Below are positions 1 through 9,151 of a stretch of 61,130 nt of DNA, one piece after another (position 1 is the stretch's first letter; each line of letters starts with the position of its first letter). The stretch is from positions 1-61,130 of the forward strand of contig CALKFR010000031.1 of NCBI GenBank assembly GCA_938084555.1, in the 5' to 3' direction. The notes below the pieces were generated by a model. It searched no databases. It was not told the DNA's origin and saw only the letters and a program-made list of their open reading frames with translations. Made by a program: the position numbers and the translations under genes. The DNA comes from an uncultured Flavobacteriaceae bacterium (GTDB lineage: Bacteria; Bacteroidota; Bacteroidia; Flavobacteriales; Flavobacteriaceae).

Positions 1-105
1 TTGTGCGTTTTGTATATTCATATTTAGGTTCCTAGAATTAAATGTAAAGTTATGTTGCTTCTAAACTAATTTCAATTGAGTCTTATATCAAAACTTTTTT
101 AGAAT

Positions 106-771
106 TTATCTCATTTTTTTTAGTAAAGTTAAAAATTTATCTCTCATAATCTCTTTTGCTCCCAGAGTTTTCAAATGATCATTGTATACCTGACAATCAA
201 TTAATTGATATAAATTGGATTGAACCATATGAATAAATGCAACTTTTGAAGCATTTGAAACTTTAGAAAACATGCTTTCACCACAAAATACATTACCAAT
301 TTTGAGCCCATACAACCCACCTACAAGAATTTTTTCATTTTTATCTTGCTCACTCAAATCTGTATTTGGCAACCAAACTTCAATCGATTTTGCAATACCT
401 TTTTTAAAAAGTTTTATGTAAGCTTGTTCCATTTCATTGGTAATCCAAGTTCCTAAACCATCTTTACGAGCTGAAGTTTTACATTGAGATATCACTTCTT
501 CAAAAGCTTCATTTTCAGTAATTATAAATTTTTCTTTTTTAAAAATACGTTTCATTGATTTAGAAACTTTTAACTCATCAGGAAATAAAACCATTCTTTT
601 ATTAGGACAATACCATACGATAGGTTCGTTTTCAGAATACCAAGGAAAAATTCCGTTTTGATAGGCATAAATTAATCGATCTGGGTGTAAATCACCTCCT
701 AAAGCAATGATGCCATCTTTGCGAATTGACTCATACGATGGAAATTCTATTTTTTCTGTTAGCCAAATCAT
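106..771 (-). CDS. aat: Leucyl/phenylalanyl-tRNA--protein transferase
   Basis: Transfers Leu or Phe from aminoacyl-tRNA to the N-terminus of proteins with basic N-terminal residues, which marks them for ClpAP/ClpS-type degradation in the cytoplasm. The 221-residue length is normal for the family. Family signatures are visible: GGDL at about 25-28, AYQNGIFPWY at 36-45, GTWI near 128, and LVGGLYG followed by CGESMFS at roughly 149-169, which builds the acyl-acceptor pocket. It begins with ATG at 771, only 5 bases after the stop of the upstream transporter gene, so the two are probably cotranscribed, although no functional link is obvious. The identification is by family motifs. Confidence 0.95.
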   Translation of the reverse strand: MIWLTEKIEFPSYESIRKDGIIALGGDLHPDRLIYAYQNGIFPWYSENEPIVWYCPNKRMVLFPDELKVSKSMKRIFKKEKFIITENEAFEEVISQCKTSARKDGLGTWITNEMEQAYIKLFKKGIAKSIEVWLPNTDLSEQDKNEKILVGGLYGLKIGNVFCGESMFSKVSNASKVAFIHMVQSNLYQLIDCQVYNDHLKTLGAKEIMRDKFLTLLKKMR

Positions 772-776
772 TAATT

Positions 777-2153
777 TTAAAATAATAAGATGCCAATAAT
801 ATAAATTATACTTCCTACAAGCATGGCAAATAAAGTGTAAGGCAATATCTCTTTCGCTTTTAGTTTTGTGATTCCTAAAAGAGGTAAAGCCCAGAAAGGT
901 TGAAGCATATTAGTGATTTGGTCTCCATAAGCTAAAGCCATAATTGCTTTGTTTAAAGGAACACCTAATTTCAAAGCTGACTCTAGAACTATAGGTCCTT
1001 GAATCACCCACTGCCCTCCTCCACTTGGCACAAAAATATTCACCAAACCAGCACTAAAAAAAGTAACAACGGGTAAAGTTGTCTCAGTTGAAAAAGACAC
1101 AAAAAAATCTGAAATATGTGCTACCATTCCACTAGAACTCATAACCCCCATAATTCCAAAATAAAGGGGAAATTGAATTAAAATACCAGAAATATCTGAA
1201 ATAGATGCTGCGATCGCCCGTGTGAAATTCTTAAAACTACCATGAAATAAAATACCCAAGCCCAACATCAAAAAATTAATAAGATTTGGGGTAATTTTTA
1301 AACCTTTAATGGCCTCAAAATATCGATAAAAAAAAGTGGCAATGATTAATAATCCAAAAATGGTAGCTAAAATTCTTGAATTATCTAACTTGTTTATTTT
1401 TGTTGATGTGTTTTCAGCATGATGCATTTCATATTGCGAAAGATTAATTTCTGTGGGTTTAGAATTTTTACCTAAAACATAAAACATCCCACTAATTACA
1501 ACAAGTATTGTCAAAAAAATTAATAGGTTAGAAAAACTAAAGATGGTTTGACTAAAATCTATAGATGAGGGAACTTTATGCATAGGCTCAAAAGTGTTAT
1601 TTGACATCATAGCAGATAGATGTCCAACTTCATTAATTTTTATTGGAGCTGATCCTGAAATTCCACCATGCCAGACCATCATTCCCATATAGCCTGAAGC
1701 ACCAACTATAGGATAATTTAATTTTAAATTATTCTGCTGAGCATGTTCTGCTATTTTTCGAGCTAACAAAGCCCCAAAAATAAGTCCCAAACCCCAATTA
1801 AAAAAAGCTACCAACATGGTTAAACAAGCTACTATAGCAGCACTTGAAGCTGTATCGTTACAGTATCTGGTAATTTTCATTATTAAATTACTAACGGGCT
1901 TACTAAGAACCAAAACATGTCCCAATATTAAAATTAACATCATTTGATAAGCAAATTCCAACAAATCACTAGACCAAATTCCCTTTTCCCAATATTGTAA
2001 TACCACTATTGTATAATCTCCAAAGCCAATCGTGTTGGGTTTTGCAAAAATTAATGCTAAGACAATAGTTAAAATGGTTAAAAGAACAGCAATTGTAAAT
2101 GGGGAGGGTAAAAATTTTTTAAAAAAAATCTCAATTGCTTTCGTAATATTCAT
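777..2153 (-). CDS. Short-chain fatty acid transporter (AtoE-type permease)
   Basis: A 458-residue polytopic inner-membrane protein with about a dozen hydrophobic segments and no signal peptide. Composition and conserved stretches (FNWGLGLIFGA at about 118-128, GGGQWVIQGP at about 376-385, and a C-terminal MLQPFWALPLLG) match the AtoE/short-chain fatty acid transporter family, which moves butyrate- or acetoacetate-type acids. Substrate here is inferred from family only. It lies just upstream of aat (5-base gap) on the same strand. In E. coli atoE is linked to CoA-transferase genes; no such partner is present here, so the physiological substrate stays open. Confidence 0.85.
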   Translation of the reverse strand: MNITKAIEIFFKKFLPSPFTIAVLLTILTIVLALIFAKPNTIGFGDYTIVVLQYWEKGIWSSDLLEFAYQMMLILILGHVLVLSKPVSNLIMKITRYCNDTASSAAIVACLTMLVAFFNWGLGLIFGALLARKIAEHAQQNNLKLNYPIVGASGYMGMMVWHGGISGSAPIKINEVGHLSAMMSNNTFEPMHKVPSSIDFSQTIFSFSNLLIFLTILVVISGMFYVLGKNSKPTEINLSQYEMHHAENTSTKINKLDNSRILATIFGLLIIATFFYRYFEAIKGLKITPNLINFLMLGLGILFHGSFKNFTRAIAASISDISGILIQFPLYFGIMGVMSSSGMVAHISDFFVSFSTETTLPVVTFFSAGLVNIFVPSGGGQWVIQGPIVLESALKLGVPLNKAIMALAYGDQITNMLQPFWALPLLGITKLKAKEILPYTLFAMLVGSIIYIIGILLF

Positions 2154-2230
2154 AATGGGTATTTTAAAAGCTAAAATATAAAGAAAAGTTAATTATTTTA
2201 TTTTCTATTTATAAAGAGGCGATTACTTCT

Positions 2231-2238
2231 TACTTTTG
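2231..2238 (+). promoter_or_regulatory. Putative -7 element for DUF1456 gene
   Basis: TACTTTTG fits the Bacteroidota housekeeping -7 consensus TAnnTTTG. It predicts transcription starting near 2245, about 45 bases before the ATG at 2290. No clear TTG -33 element is seen at the usual distance. Its position inside an upstream TTG-initiated extension of the reading frame argues for the downstream ATG as the true start. Confidence 0.4.
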
Positions 2239-2289
2239 AGGTCTTTAAACTATGAAAAAAAGAAAATTAAAAACAATTATCTTTATCCC

Positions 2290-2529
2290 ATGGGATTAAC
2301 AAACAATGATATTTTTAAAAAATTACGAGTTGCTCACAAACTTCGTGATAACGATATTGTAGACATCTGTAAACTTGTAGATTTTAAAGTTTCAAAAAGT
2401 GAATTAGGTGCTTTTTTTAGAAAAGAAGACCACCCAAAATATATGGAATGTGGAGATCAAATTTTACGTAACTTTTTAAATGGATTAGTTATTCACCTTC
2501 GTGGACCAATGCCGCCAAAAAAACAGTAA
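2290..2529 (+). CDS. DUF1456 family protein, single-repeat form (YehS-like)
   Basis: A 79-residue cytoplasmic protein. It aligns with the second repeat of E. coli YehS: NNDIFKKLRVA, then KVSKSELGAFFRKEDH, then ECGDQILRNFLNGL. E. coli YehS has two such repeats (about 156 residues), whereas this protein has one. The biochemical function of DUF1456 is unknown. I chose the ATG at 2290 because the family repeat begins immediately after it and because a promoter-like TACTTTTG occupies 2231-2238; the frame is open upstream to a TTG at 2236. The gene stands alone on the + strand and its stop is one base from the convergent mscS-like gene. Confidence 0.75.
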   Translation: MGLTNNDIFKKLRVAHKLRDNDIVDICKLVDFKVSKSELGAFFRKEDHPKYMECGDQILRNFLNGLVIHLRGPMPPKKQ

Positions 2530-2530
2530 T

Positions 2531-4156
2531 CTATTTTTGTTGGTTTTTAATTACTGATTTAAAATCTGAAACTACCTTGTTTATTACATCATCAATCCTT
2601 TTTTCATCATTGTTATAATGAAGTTCTACTGATTTTTTTTCAGGAAACTGCTCAATCATTACTGTTGTGGAAGGAAAAGCAAAATCTACTCCAAGTTCTT
2701 TTGCCAATTTAACAATAGCAATATGAATTTGATGTCTTGATTTTTGTTCACTAGACCATGCTAAATCTTCTAAATACATATTCATCATTATTAATAAAGC
2801 AGAATCGCCAAATCCTGTAAATTCTACATTGTAAGAATCTGATTTAGTATCTGGATGTGCAACAATAATCTCACGAACGCCCTTAACAAAAGCTTCTATC
2901 AATTCTGGGGGTGTATCATATCTCAATCCTAATTGAGTATTATATCGTCTGTATAGTCTTAAGCCGCTATTATTTATTACTAGCTCAGACAATTTACTAT
3001 TAGGAATTTGAAATATCGAAGTATCTGCTGCTCTGATCCTAGTAGATCTAAATCCAACCTCTTCAACAGTTCCTACAACCTCACCTGCAGAAATCCAATC
3101 CCCAATATGAAATGGTTTATCAACGAAAATCATAACGGTTCCAATAAGATTCTTAACTGTGTCTTGTGAGGCAAATGCTAATGCTAAACCTCCAATTGAA
3201 GCACCTGCTAAAATGGTTGCAGCATCAACACCAAAAAGGAGAAGAACTTTAAATGCTCCAATAATAAAAATAATAACGGTTGAAAAATTTCTTAAAATAG
3301 GGGTCAGTTGATCATCTAACTTACCTTCAGTTTTCTGAGTATATTCTTGATAAAAACTTATTAAAACTTGTGCTAATTTTAAGAATACATAAATCCAAAA
3401 AACTGTAGATGCTATATTAATACCTAAAAATATCCACCTATTAATTTCTAACCCAAATTGTAATGAAGGAAAAACCATATCTAATATTTCAATGGCTATC
3501 AATAGACTTATTGGATGAGCTAATTTTTTAAGCGTTTCATTAACTTCATCACTATTTTTAATGTATTTGTAAAGAATTCTCTTCAAAAACAAAAATGCCA
3601 GTTGCTTGGCAATCATAAATACTACAAAAGCGAGTATTATTAAAAGTAAAAAAGATATATACTGCCAAATCTCAATAGAAAATATTTTTTTATGTCCAGC
3701 TCCAGGGATACTATTTTGAATTTTCTCAATATACCATGGAAATATTTCTGCATATAATACATCTAAATTTTGAATGGTCTCTGATGAATAATACCATGAC
3801 TTACCAAATTTCTCTAGAGATACCAATGGCATGCGTTCTGGAAATAGGACGAGTTTATGCTGAGCTACAAAAGCTATGGTATCTGTAAACATAGAGTCAT
3901 TAGAAATTCTATTAAAATCTATTCTTAATCCTTTACCATCTAAAATCCTTTTGATCTTAACAACTGCCTCTACAGCTTCTTTTTCATCTAATCCATAAAT
4001 AGTTTTTGCAGCTTTCTTAGGTTGATAGGAAGCTGTTTGTAGAAAATACATATGAGTGTATACAGCAGCTCTAGGATTTGATAAGTCTACCTCTGGTGCT
4101 TTTTGACCAAATGAATAACTAAAAACAAATAGCAGTAAAAACAGTATATTTTTCAT
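2531..4156 (-). CDS. MscS-family mechanosensitive ion channel with extracytoplasmic N-terminal domain
   Basis: A 541-residue protein. Residues 1-17 form a cleavable signal peptide. A non-membrane region follows (about 18-160), then hydrophobic helices at about 165-190, 215-230, 240-265 and 290-315. The pore-lining MscS helix is clear: glycine/alanine-rich GASIGGLALAFASQDTVKNL, followed by the beta domain with VDKPFHIGDWI and VEEVGFRSTRIR. It should be an inner-membrane tension-gated channel that protects against osmotic downshock. The signal peptide plus periplasmic domain makes it one of the larger MscS relatives rather than a minimal E. coli-type MscS. A -7-like TAAATTTG lies 34-41 bases upstream of the ATG. 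Confidence 0.9.
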   Translation of the reverse strand: MKNILFLLLFVFSYSFGQKAPEVDLSNPRAAVYTHMYFLQTASYQPKKAAKTIYGLDEKEAVEAVVKIKRILDGKGLRIDFNRISNDSMFTDTIAFVAQHKLVLFPERMPLVSLEKFGKSWYYSSETIQNLDVLYAEIFPWYIEKIQNSIPGAGHKKIFSIEIWQYISFLLLIILAFVVFMIAKQLAFLFLKRILYKYIKNSDEVNETLKKLAHPISLLIAIEILDMVFPSLQFGLEINRWIFLGINIASTVFWIYVFLKLAQVLISFYQEYTQKTEGKLDDQLTPILRNFSTVIIFIIGAFKVLLLFGVDAATILAGASIGGLALAFASQDTVKNLIGTVMIFVDKPFHIGDWISAGEVVGTVEEVGFRSTRIRAADTSIFQIPNSKLSELVINNSGLRLYRRYNTQLGLRYDTPPELIEAFVKGVREIIVAHPDTKSDSYNVEFTGFGDSALLIMMNMYLEDLAWSSEQKSRHQIHIAIVKLAKELGVDFAFPSTTVMIEQFPEKKSVELHYNNDEKRIDDVINKVVSDFKSVIKNQQK

Positions 4157-4189
4157 AAGTGATTTTTTAATTACTCAATAAATTAAATT

Positions 4190-4197
4190 CAAATTTA
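4190..4197 (-). promoter_or_regulatory. Putative -7 element for the MscS-like gene
   Basis: Read on the - strand this is TAAATTTG, a perfect TAnnTTTG match, predicting a leader of roughly 26 bases. No TTG -33 element is evident at the expected spacing, and such 6-base matches arise by chance in AT-rich DNA. Confidence 0.35.
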
Positions 4198-4272
4198 AAC
4201 CTTTTCTGATTTCATAGCCTAAAAATATCATAAATAGTTTACTTGTTTGTTCTAGAATTATATTTAGATTAT

Positions 4273-4788
4273 TTATTCCTTAAACCAACTAGAATATTCT
4301 ACATAGTTATTTGCAATTCTATCAATTTCATCAGAAATCAACTCCTTTGAAATATTTTTGATCTTTTTAGCTGGAACTCCAGCATAAATAGATCCACTCT
4401 CTACATGAGTATTTTTTGTAACTATGGCACCTGCAGCTATAATTGAATTAGACTCTATAATACAGTCATCCATAACTATGCTTCCCATGCCTATTAAAAC
4501 ATTATCATGAATTGTACATCCATGAACAATTGCATTATGACCTATTGATACGTTATTCCCAATAGTAGTAGGTGATTTTTGAAACGTAGCATGAATTACT
4601 GCACCATCTTGAATATTTACCTTATCTCCTATTTTTATAAAATGAACATCTCCTCTGATTACAGCATTAAACCAAACACTACATTGCTTTCCAATAAAAA
4701 CCTCTCCAACAATTGTTGCATTTTCAGCGATAAAACAATCTTTTGATATCTGAGGATGTTTCCCTTTAACAGGTTTAATAATTTTCAT
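4273..4788 (-). CDS. Gamma-carbonic anhydrase-like hexapeptide-repeat protein
   Basis: A 171-residue left-handed beta-helix protein made of imperfect hexapeptide repeats, of the PaaY/YrdA/gamma-CA family. Three histidines that bind the metal in gamma carbonic anhydrases are present with the right spacing: H66 (in DGAVIH), H84 and H89 (in SIGHNAIVHG). It may hydrate CO2 or act as a related thioesterase-like or structural trimer; many bacterial members have no measured activity, so the reaction is uncertain. It follows the glucosaminidase gene by 58 bases on the same strand. Confidence 0.85.
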   Translation of the reverse strand: MKIIKPVKGKHPQISKDCFIAENATIVGEVFIGKQCSVWFNAVIRGDVHFIKIGDKVNIQDGAVIHATFQKSPTTIGNNVSIGHNAIVHGCTIHDNVLIGMGSIVMDDCIIESNSIIAAGAIVTKNTHVESGSIYAGVPAKKIKNISKELISDEIDRIANNYVEYSSWFKE

Positions 4789-4846
4789 TTACATCTATTT
4801 TACAATTAACAAGACCCTTATTTTATTTAAATTAAGTCGTAGGCTT

Positions 4847-5692
4847 TTAATTAATGAGAAGTTTTTGACCAATTGAAAGCGTATTACTTGTTAAGGCATT
4901 TATTCTCTTCAAATTAGCAACTGTAGTTTCGTATTTTCTAGCAATTGAATACAATGTATCCCCTTTTTTTACTTCGTAATAATTTTTAGTTCTTTTTTTT
5001 ATTTTGATTTTTGGCTTAGGTTGAGTTTTTTTAGTTTCTTTTTTTACCTGTTTCAAATCTTTTTTACGAATCTTATCAAATTCATATAACTCGTAGGTCT
5101 CTATAATTTTAATTAATTTTTTGGGATAATTTTTATCAGTTGCATAACCTGCTTTTTTAAGCCCTTTAGACCACCCTTTATAATCTGTTTTATTTAATGC
5201 GAATAAACTGGCATAGCGTCTTCTTCCGCTAAGAAATTTAGAATGATCTTCATATGAACTTTCAACGTATTTATATTTCCTAAAACATTCTCCCTTTTCA
5301 TCATCATCATGGTATACTTTAGCTCCTTTCCAACCTGTATGGCACTTTATTCCAAAATGATTATTTGATTTGGAGGCTAGCTGACTCCTTCCGTTACCAG
5401 ATTCTAAAATACCCTGGGCCAAAGTAATACTTGCTGGCACATTGTACTTATGCATTTCAGATACGGCTATAGGAGCATATCTTTTAATGTATTGAAGTGA
5501 GTATTTATTTAATGATTTATTACTTTTTTGAAGCTTTTTAACATGTTGAACCTGTTTAACAGGTGCCACAGTTTTATAAGGACTTTCTGTAATTGTTTCT
5601 TTTTTCTTTTTAGAAGAAGAAATTTTTCTACTGGAACTACAACTCATAAAAAGTAGCACAAAAAAAATCAAAAAAAATAATTTAATTTTCAT
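4847..5692 (-). CDS. Glucosaminidase (FlgJ-type) lipoprotein with C-terminal LysM domain
   Basis: A 281-residue predicted lipoprotein with a lipobox ending at C18 (LFMSCSS). The central domain (about 75-215) is a mannosyl-glycoprotein endo-beta-N-acetylglucosaminidase/FlgJ type peptidoglycan hydrolase; ASITLAQGILESGNG carries the usual catalytic Glu. A Lys-rich linker leads to a LysM domain at about 238-280 (KKGDTLYSIARKYETT), which binds peptidoglycan. It probably trims or remodels the cell wall while tethered to a membrane. Its ATG lies immediately after the stop of the ACC deaminase-like gene with no intergenic base, so the two are surely cotranscribed. Confidence 0.92.
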   Translation of the reverse strand: MKIKLFFLIFFVLLFMSCSSSRKISSSKKKKETITESPYKTVAPVKQVQHVKKLQKSNKSLNKYSLQYIKRYAPIAVSEMHKYNVPASITLAQGILESGNGRSQLASKSNNHFGIKCHTGWKGAKVYHDDDEKGECFRKYKYVESSYEDHSKFLSGRRRYASLFALNKTDYKGWSKGLKKAGYATDKNYPKKLIKIIETYELYEFDKIRKKDLKQVKKETKKTQPKPKIKIKKRTKNYYEVKKGDTLYSIARKYETTVANLKRINALTSNTLSIGQKLLIN

Positions 5693-6631
5693 TTATAGAA
5701 TTTTTACATCACTGTTTTTACGTTTCAATCTATGGTTAAATCCTTCAATTCCTTGTATACCTCCTGAATGAATGATCAGTATTTTACTTCCTTTCGGAAA
5801 GCTGTTTTTTTTAATCATATCTAGCACTCCAAACATCATTTTCCCTGTATAAATTGGATCTAAGGGAATCGTTGTATCTTCTTTAAATCGATTGATAAAA
5901 TAAATCAATTCGTCCGAATATTTTCCATAACCTCCAAAATGATAATCGAATACCAGTTGCCAATTTTTTTGACCTCTACAATATTGTTGAATTTCTTTTA
6001 TTAAAAAATCGCCTTTTAAAGCTGGAAATCCGATAACCTTTTGAGGTGTATCTATGCTATTAATAATTCCAGCTATAGTCCCTCCGGTACCCACACATGA
6101 ACAAATATAATCAAACTCGTTATCATCTGAAGTTAAAATTTCTTCACATCCTTTTACGGCTAATGCATTGGTTCCTCCTTCAGGTAGGGTGTAAAAGTCT
6201 CCGTATTTTAATTCTAGTTTTTTTAAAAAGTCAGAAGACATTTTATCTCGATATTTCTCTCGAGAAATAAATTCAAATTTCATTCCATGTTCATAAGCGG
6301 CTCTTAATGTGGAATTGGTTGCCAAAGTTTTTGAGAGATCTTGTCCTAATTCGTCTCCTCTTATGACTCCTATAGTTTTAAAGTTTTGTAATTTCCCTGC
6401 TACCGCTGTAGCAAGAATATGATTAGAAAAAGCACCGCCAAAAGTAAGAAGTGTTTTGTTTTTATTTTGCTTAGCAGCTTTTAAATTATATTTTAATTTT
6501 CTAAACTTATTTCCAGATACTAAAGGATGAATTTCATCTTCTCTTTTTATAAAAAGCTGGTAGTTATTAGCTTTGAGCTCGGGGAGGACAATTGGTTGAT
6601 TTTTACTTTGTATTTGAGAATTAAAATCCAT
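5693..6631 (-). CDS. 1-aminocyclopropane-1-carboxylate deaminase / D-cysteine desulfhydrase family PLP enzyme
   Basis: A 312-residue fold-type II PLP-dependent enzyme. The PLP lysine lies in LVSGNKFRKLKYN (about 38-50), the substrate-binding stretch TFGGAFSNH at about 63-71 follows, and CVGTGGTIAGI (about 179-189) is the phosphate-binding loop. Family members cleave ACC to 2-oxobutyrate and ammonia or D-cysteine to pyruvate, sulfide and ammonia. In bacteria lacking plant association the D-cysteine desulfhydrase activity is the more likely, but the sequence alone does not decide it. It starts 19 bases after the stop of the ABC-F gene and abuts the glucosaminidase gene. Confidence 0.85.
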   Translation of the reverse strand: MDFNSQIQSKNQPIVLPELKANNYQLFIKREDEIHPLVSGNKFRKLKYNLKAAKQNKNKTLLTFGGAFSNHILATAVAGKLQNFKTIGVIRGDELGQDLSKTLATNSTLRAAYEHGMKFEFISREKYRDKMSSDFLKKLELKYGDFYTLPEGGTNALAVKGCEEILTSDDNEFDYICSCVGTGGTIAGIINSIDTPQKVIGFPALKGDFLIKEIQQYCRGQKNWQLVFDYHFGGYGKYSDELIYFINRFKEDTTIPLDPIYTGKMMFGVLDMIKKNSFPKGSKILIIHSGGIQGIEGFNHRLKRKNSDVKIL

Positions 6632-6650
6632 AGTATGTATTCACAACAAG

Positions 6651-8567
6651 TTATGAAAATTTTTCAATCTCTTCTTCCACTAACTCCCAATTAGACATTA
6701 AAGATTCTAAAGTTGCTTTTTTAGCTTTGTAATTTTCAAAGAAATTAGGTGTACTTGAAACCTCTTCGTAATTCTGAGCTAATTCTATATCTATCCTAGA
6801 AATTTCTGATTCTAAATCACCAATTTCTGATTCAATTTTTGTTAACTTATTTTTCAATTTTCGAAGTTGTTTTTCCTGATCTCTAGATAATTCATTTTCT
6901 TTTTTTGAAGAACCTTTATCAAGCTTGGCGACTGTTCTTTTTTCAGCTTCACGTAGATTTTCCATTTGGTGTTGTTCTAGAAAATAATCTATATCACCCA
7001 AATATTCTTTGATAATTTTATCTTTAAAACCTAAAACTGTTGAAGTTAATCCTTGTAAAAAATCTCTGTCATGAGATACTAAAATTAAGGTTCCATTAAA
7101 TTGTTTTAAGGCTTCCTTGAGTACATTTTTAGAGGCGATATCAAGGTGATTGGTTGGCTCATCCATGATCAAAACATTGAAAGGCGATAACAATAATTTA
7201 CATAAAGCCAAACGATTCCTCTCTCCCCCAGAGAGTACTTTTGCCTTTTTATCAACTGCATCACCTCCAAATAAGAAAGCCCCTAACATATCTCTAACTC
7301 GAACTCTGTTTCCATCTGTTGCAGCATCCTCCATGATTTCCAAAACTGTTTTTTCGGGTGGTAAATATTCTGATTGATTTTGAGCAAAATACCCAATCTC
7401 TACGTTATGACCCAGCTTTAAGTAGCCTTCAAATGGAATTTCACCCACCATCATTTTTGCTAAGGTAGATTTTCCTTGTCCGTTTTGACCCACAAACGCA
7501 ATTCTACTGTTTCGTTCTATTAAAAGATTTACATTTTCAAGAACATGATTATCCCCATAACTTTTACTCATGTTTTCTGCCTCAACAACAATCTTTCCTG
7601 GCTCTTTTGAAATTGCAAAACGAACATTCATCGTTGCGTTGTCATCTTGATCAACCTCTATAAGCTCAACTTTGTCTAGTTGTTTCATTAATGATTGTGC
7701 CATTGAAGCTTTACTTGCTTTTGCTTTGAATTTATTAATCAGCAACTGCTTTTGTTTGATTTCTTTTTCTTGATTTTTTTGTGCTTGTAATTGTTTTTCC
7801 TTGATTTCTCCTCTTAAAAGTAAAAACTGAGAATAGGGTTTTTTATAATCATAAATTTGTCCTAAAGAAATTTCAATAGTTCTGTTCGTAACATTATCTA
7901 AAAACATTTTATCGTGAGAAACTAATACAATTGCACCAGCATAGGATTTTAAAAAATTTTCTAGCCAGATGATAGATTCAATATCTAAGTGGTTTGTTGG
8001 TTCATCTAACAAGAGAATATCATTATTTTGCAGCAAGAGTTTCGCCAATTCTATTCGCATTCTCCATCCGCCAGAAAAGGTGTCGGTTAGTTTGTTAAAG
8101 TCTTTTCTTTGGAAGCCCAATCCTTGGAGTATCTTCTCAGTATCTCCTTGATAATTATAACCTCCTAATAATTCATAGCGTTCTGTTAAATCAGTCAAAT
8201 CTATAATTAATTGACTGTATACCTCACTTTCGTAATCGGTTCTCGTAGCTAATTGTTCATTTATAGCCGCTAACTTTAACTCAATTTCTTTAATTTCTTC
8301 AAATGCTTGATAGGCCTCTTCGAGTATTGTTCTTCCGGCTACAAAATCTATGTCTTGCCGTAAAAACCCAATTTGAATATCTTTATCAAATGCCATAGTA
8401 CCACCACTACTTTCAATATCTTTAGATAAAACTTTCAATAAGGTAGATTTCCCGGCTCCATTTTTACCTATTAATCCAATTCTGTCTCCTTTATTTAGTT
8501 TAAAAGTTATCCCTGAAAACAAATCTGATCCCATAAAAGAGACCGTTAAGTTATGTACGTTAAGCAT
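6651..8567 (-). CDS. ABC-F family ATP-binding protein (ribosome-associated type)
   Basis: A 638-residue soluble protein with two ABC ATPase domains and no membrane segments. Domain 1 has Walker A GKNGAGKST at 34-42 and signature FSGGWRMR; domain 2 has GQNGQGKST and LSGGERNR, each followed by LLLDEPTNHLD or LIMDEPTNHLD. The interdomain linker is long and charged, typical of ABC-F factors that enter the ribosomal E site, and the last about 110 residues form a Lys/Glu-rich coiled coil as in Uup/YheS-like members. I set the start at MLNVHNL (ATG at 8567), the usual family N-terminus; the frame opens 9 codons further upstream, but a promoter -7 element overlaps that region. Specific role (translation rescue versus antibiotic protection) cannot be assigned. 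Confidence 0.92.
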   Translation of the reverse strand: MLNVHNLTVSFMGSDLFSGITFKLNKGDRIGLIGKNGAGKSTLLKVLSKDIESSGGTMAFDKDIQIGFLRQDIDFVAGRTILEEAYQAFEEIKEIELKLAAINEQLATRTDYESEVYSQLIIDLTDLTERYELLGGYNYQGDTEKILQGLGFQRKDFNKLTDTFSGGWRMRIELAKLLLQNNDILLLDEPTNHLDIESIIWLENFLKSYAGAIVLVSHDKMFLDNVTNRTIEISLGQIYDYKKPYSQFLLLRGEIKEKQLQAQKNQEKEIKQKQLLINKFKAKASKASMAQSLMKQLDKVELIEVDQDDNATMNVRFAISKEPGKIVVEAENMSKSYGDNHVLENVNLLIERNSRIAFVGQNGQGKSTLAKMMVGEIPFEGYLKLGHNVEIGYFAQNQSEYLPPEKTVLEIMEDAATDGNRVRVRDMLGAFLFGGDAVDKKAKVLSGGERNRLALCKLLLSPFNVLIMDEPTNHLDIASKNVLKEALKQFNGTLILVSHDRDFLQGLTSTVLGFKDKIIKEYLGDIDYFLEQHQMENLREAEKRTVAKLDKGSSKKENELSRDQEKQLRKLKNKLTKIESEIGDLESEISRIDIELAQNYEEVSSTPNFFENYKAKKATLESLMSNWELVEEEIEKFS

Positions 8568-8591
8568 TAATTTTTGTTGTTTTTTACGATG

Positions 8592-8619
8592 CAAAACTAG
8601 TTAAAAAAATAGAATACAA
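8592..8619 (-). promoter_or_regulatory. Putative promoter for ABC-F gene (TTG-N17-TAGTTTTG)
   Basis: On the - strand TAGTTTTG occupies 8599-8592, with TTG at 8619-8617 giving a 17-base spacer. Transcription would begin near 8585, about 18 bases before the ATG at 8567, which supports that start. Confidence 0.5.
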
Positions 8620-8777
8620 TTGATTTACAAAATTTTGATGTTTTAATAGATTTTCTAATTTCTAGTACTCACTAAATATTTATAGATAATTATAATGAGT
8701 AGATTACTACTATTTTATTTTCAATTTGAGTATTTTTACACTATGTGAACTCATATACTTTCATTATTAAAATCTTA

Positions 8778-9146
8778 ATGTTAAAAAAAGGATCTAAAAT
8801 CTACAGTATTTTAAGAGGAAAATGTCCAAGTTGCCATGAAGGGAATTTTTTCAAATACACTTTTACAATGAATATTTTTAAGGTAAATAAAATTAAAAAA
8901 ACATGCTCACAATGCGATCTTAAATATATGATTGAACCCGCTTTCTATTTTGGTGCATTGTATGTAAGTTATGGAATAACTGTGGCAATATGTATTGTAA
9001 CTTTTATTACCTCAAAAATAATATTTGATGTAGCGCTTCTATCATCTTTTGTCACGGTCTTTATAGTTTTAATTCTATTTATGCCTGTAAATCTAAGGCT
9101 TTCAAGAATCCTATGGATAAATATGTTTATTAATTATAAACCCTAA
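8778..9146 (+). CDS. DUF983 family membrane protein with zinc-ribbon-like cysteines
   Basis: A 122-residue protein. The N-terminal part has two CxxC pairs, C16-P-S-C19 and C43-S-Q-C46, which look like a small zinc ribbon. Two hydrophobic segments follow at about 60-85 and 92-112. The sequence GKCPSCHEGNFF and the EPAFYFGALYVSYG motif after the second knuckle are typical of DUF983, a family of unknown function common in Bacteroidota. I chose the ATG at 8778 because RGKCPSC-type members start just upstream of this motif; the frame is open to a GTG at 8745. The stop is 5 bases from the convergent oxidoreductase gene. Confidence 0.8.
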   Translation: MLKKGSKIYSILRGKCPSCHEGNFFKYTFTMNIFKVNKIKKTCSQCDLKYMIEPAFYFGALYVSYGITVAICIVTFITSKIIFDVALLSSFVTVFIVLILFMPVNLRLSRILWINMFINYKP

Positions 9147-9151
9147 AATTT

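Noticed and set aside
1-21. An ATG at 21 on the - strand with an open frame to the window edge, possibly the start of the gene after aat
   Set aside because: Only seven codons are visible, too few to support a gene.
7150-8151. Several + strand frames inside the ABC-F gene
   Set aside because: They mirror conserved ATPase motifs on the other strand and show no independent protein features.
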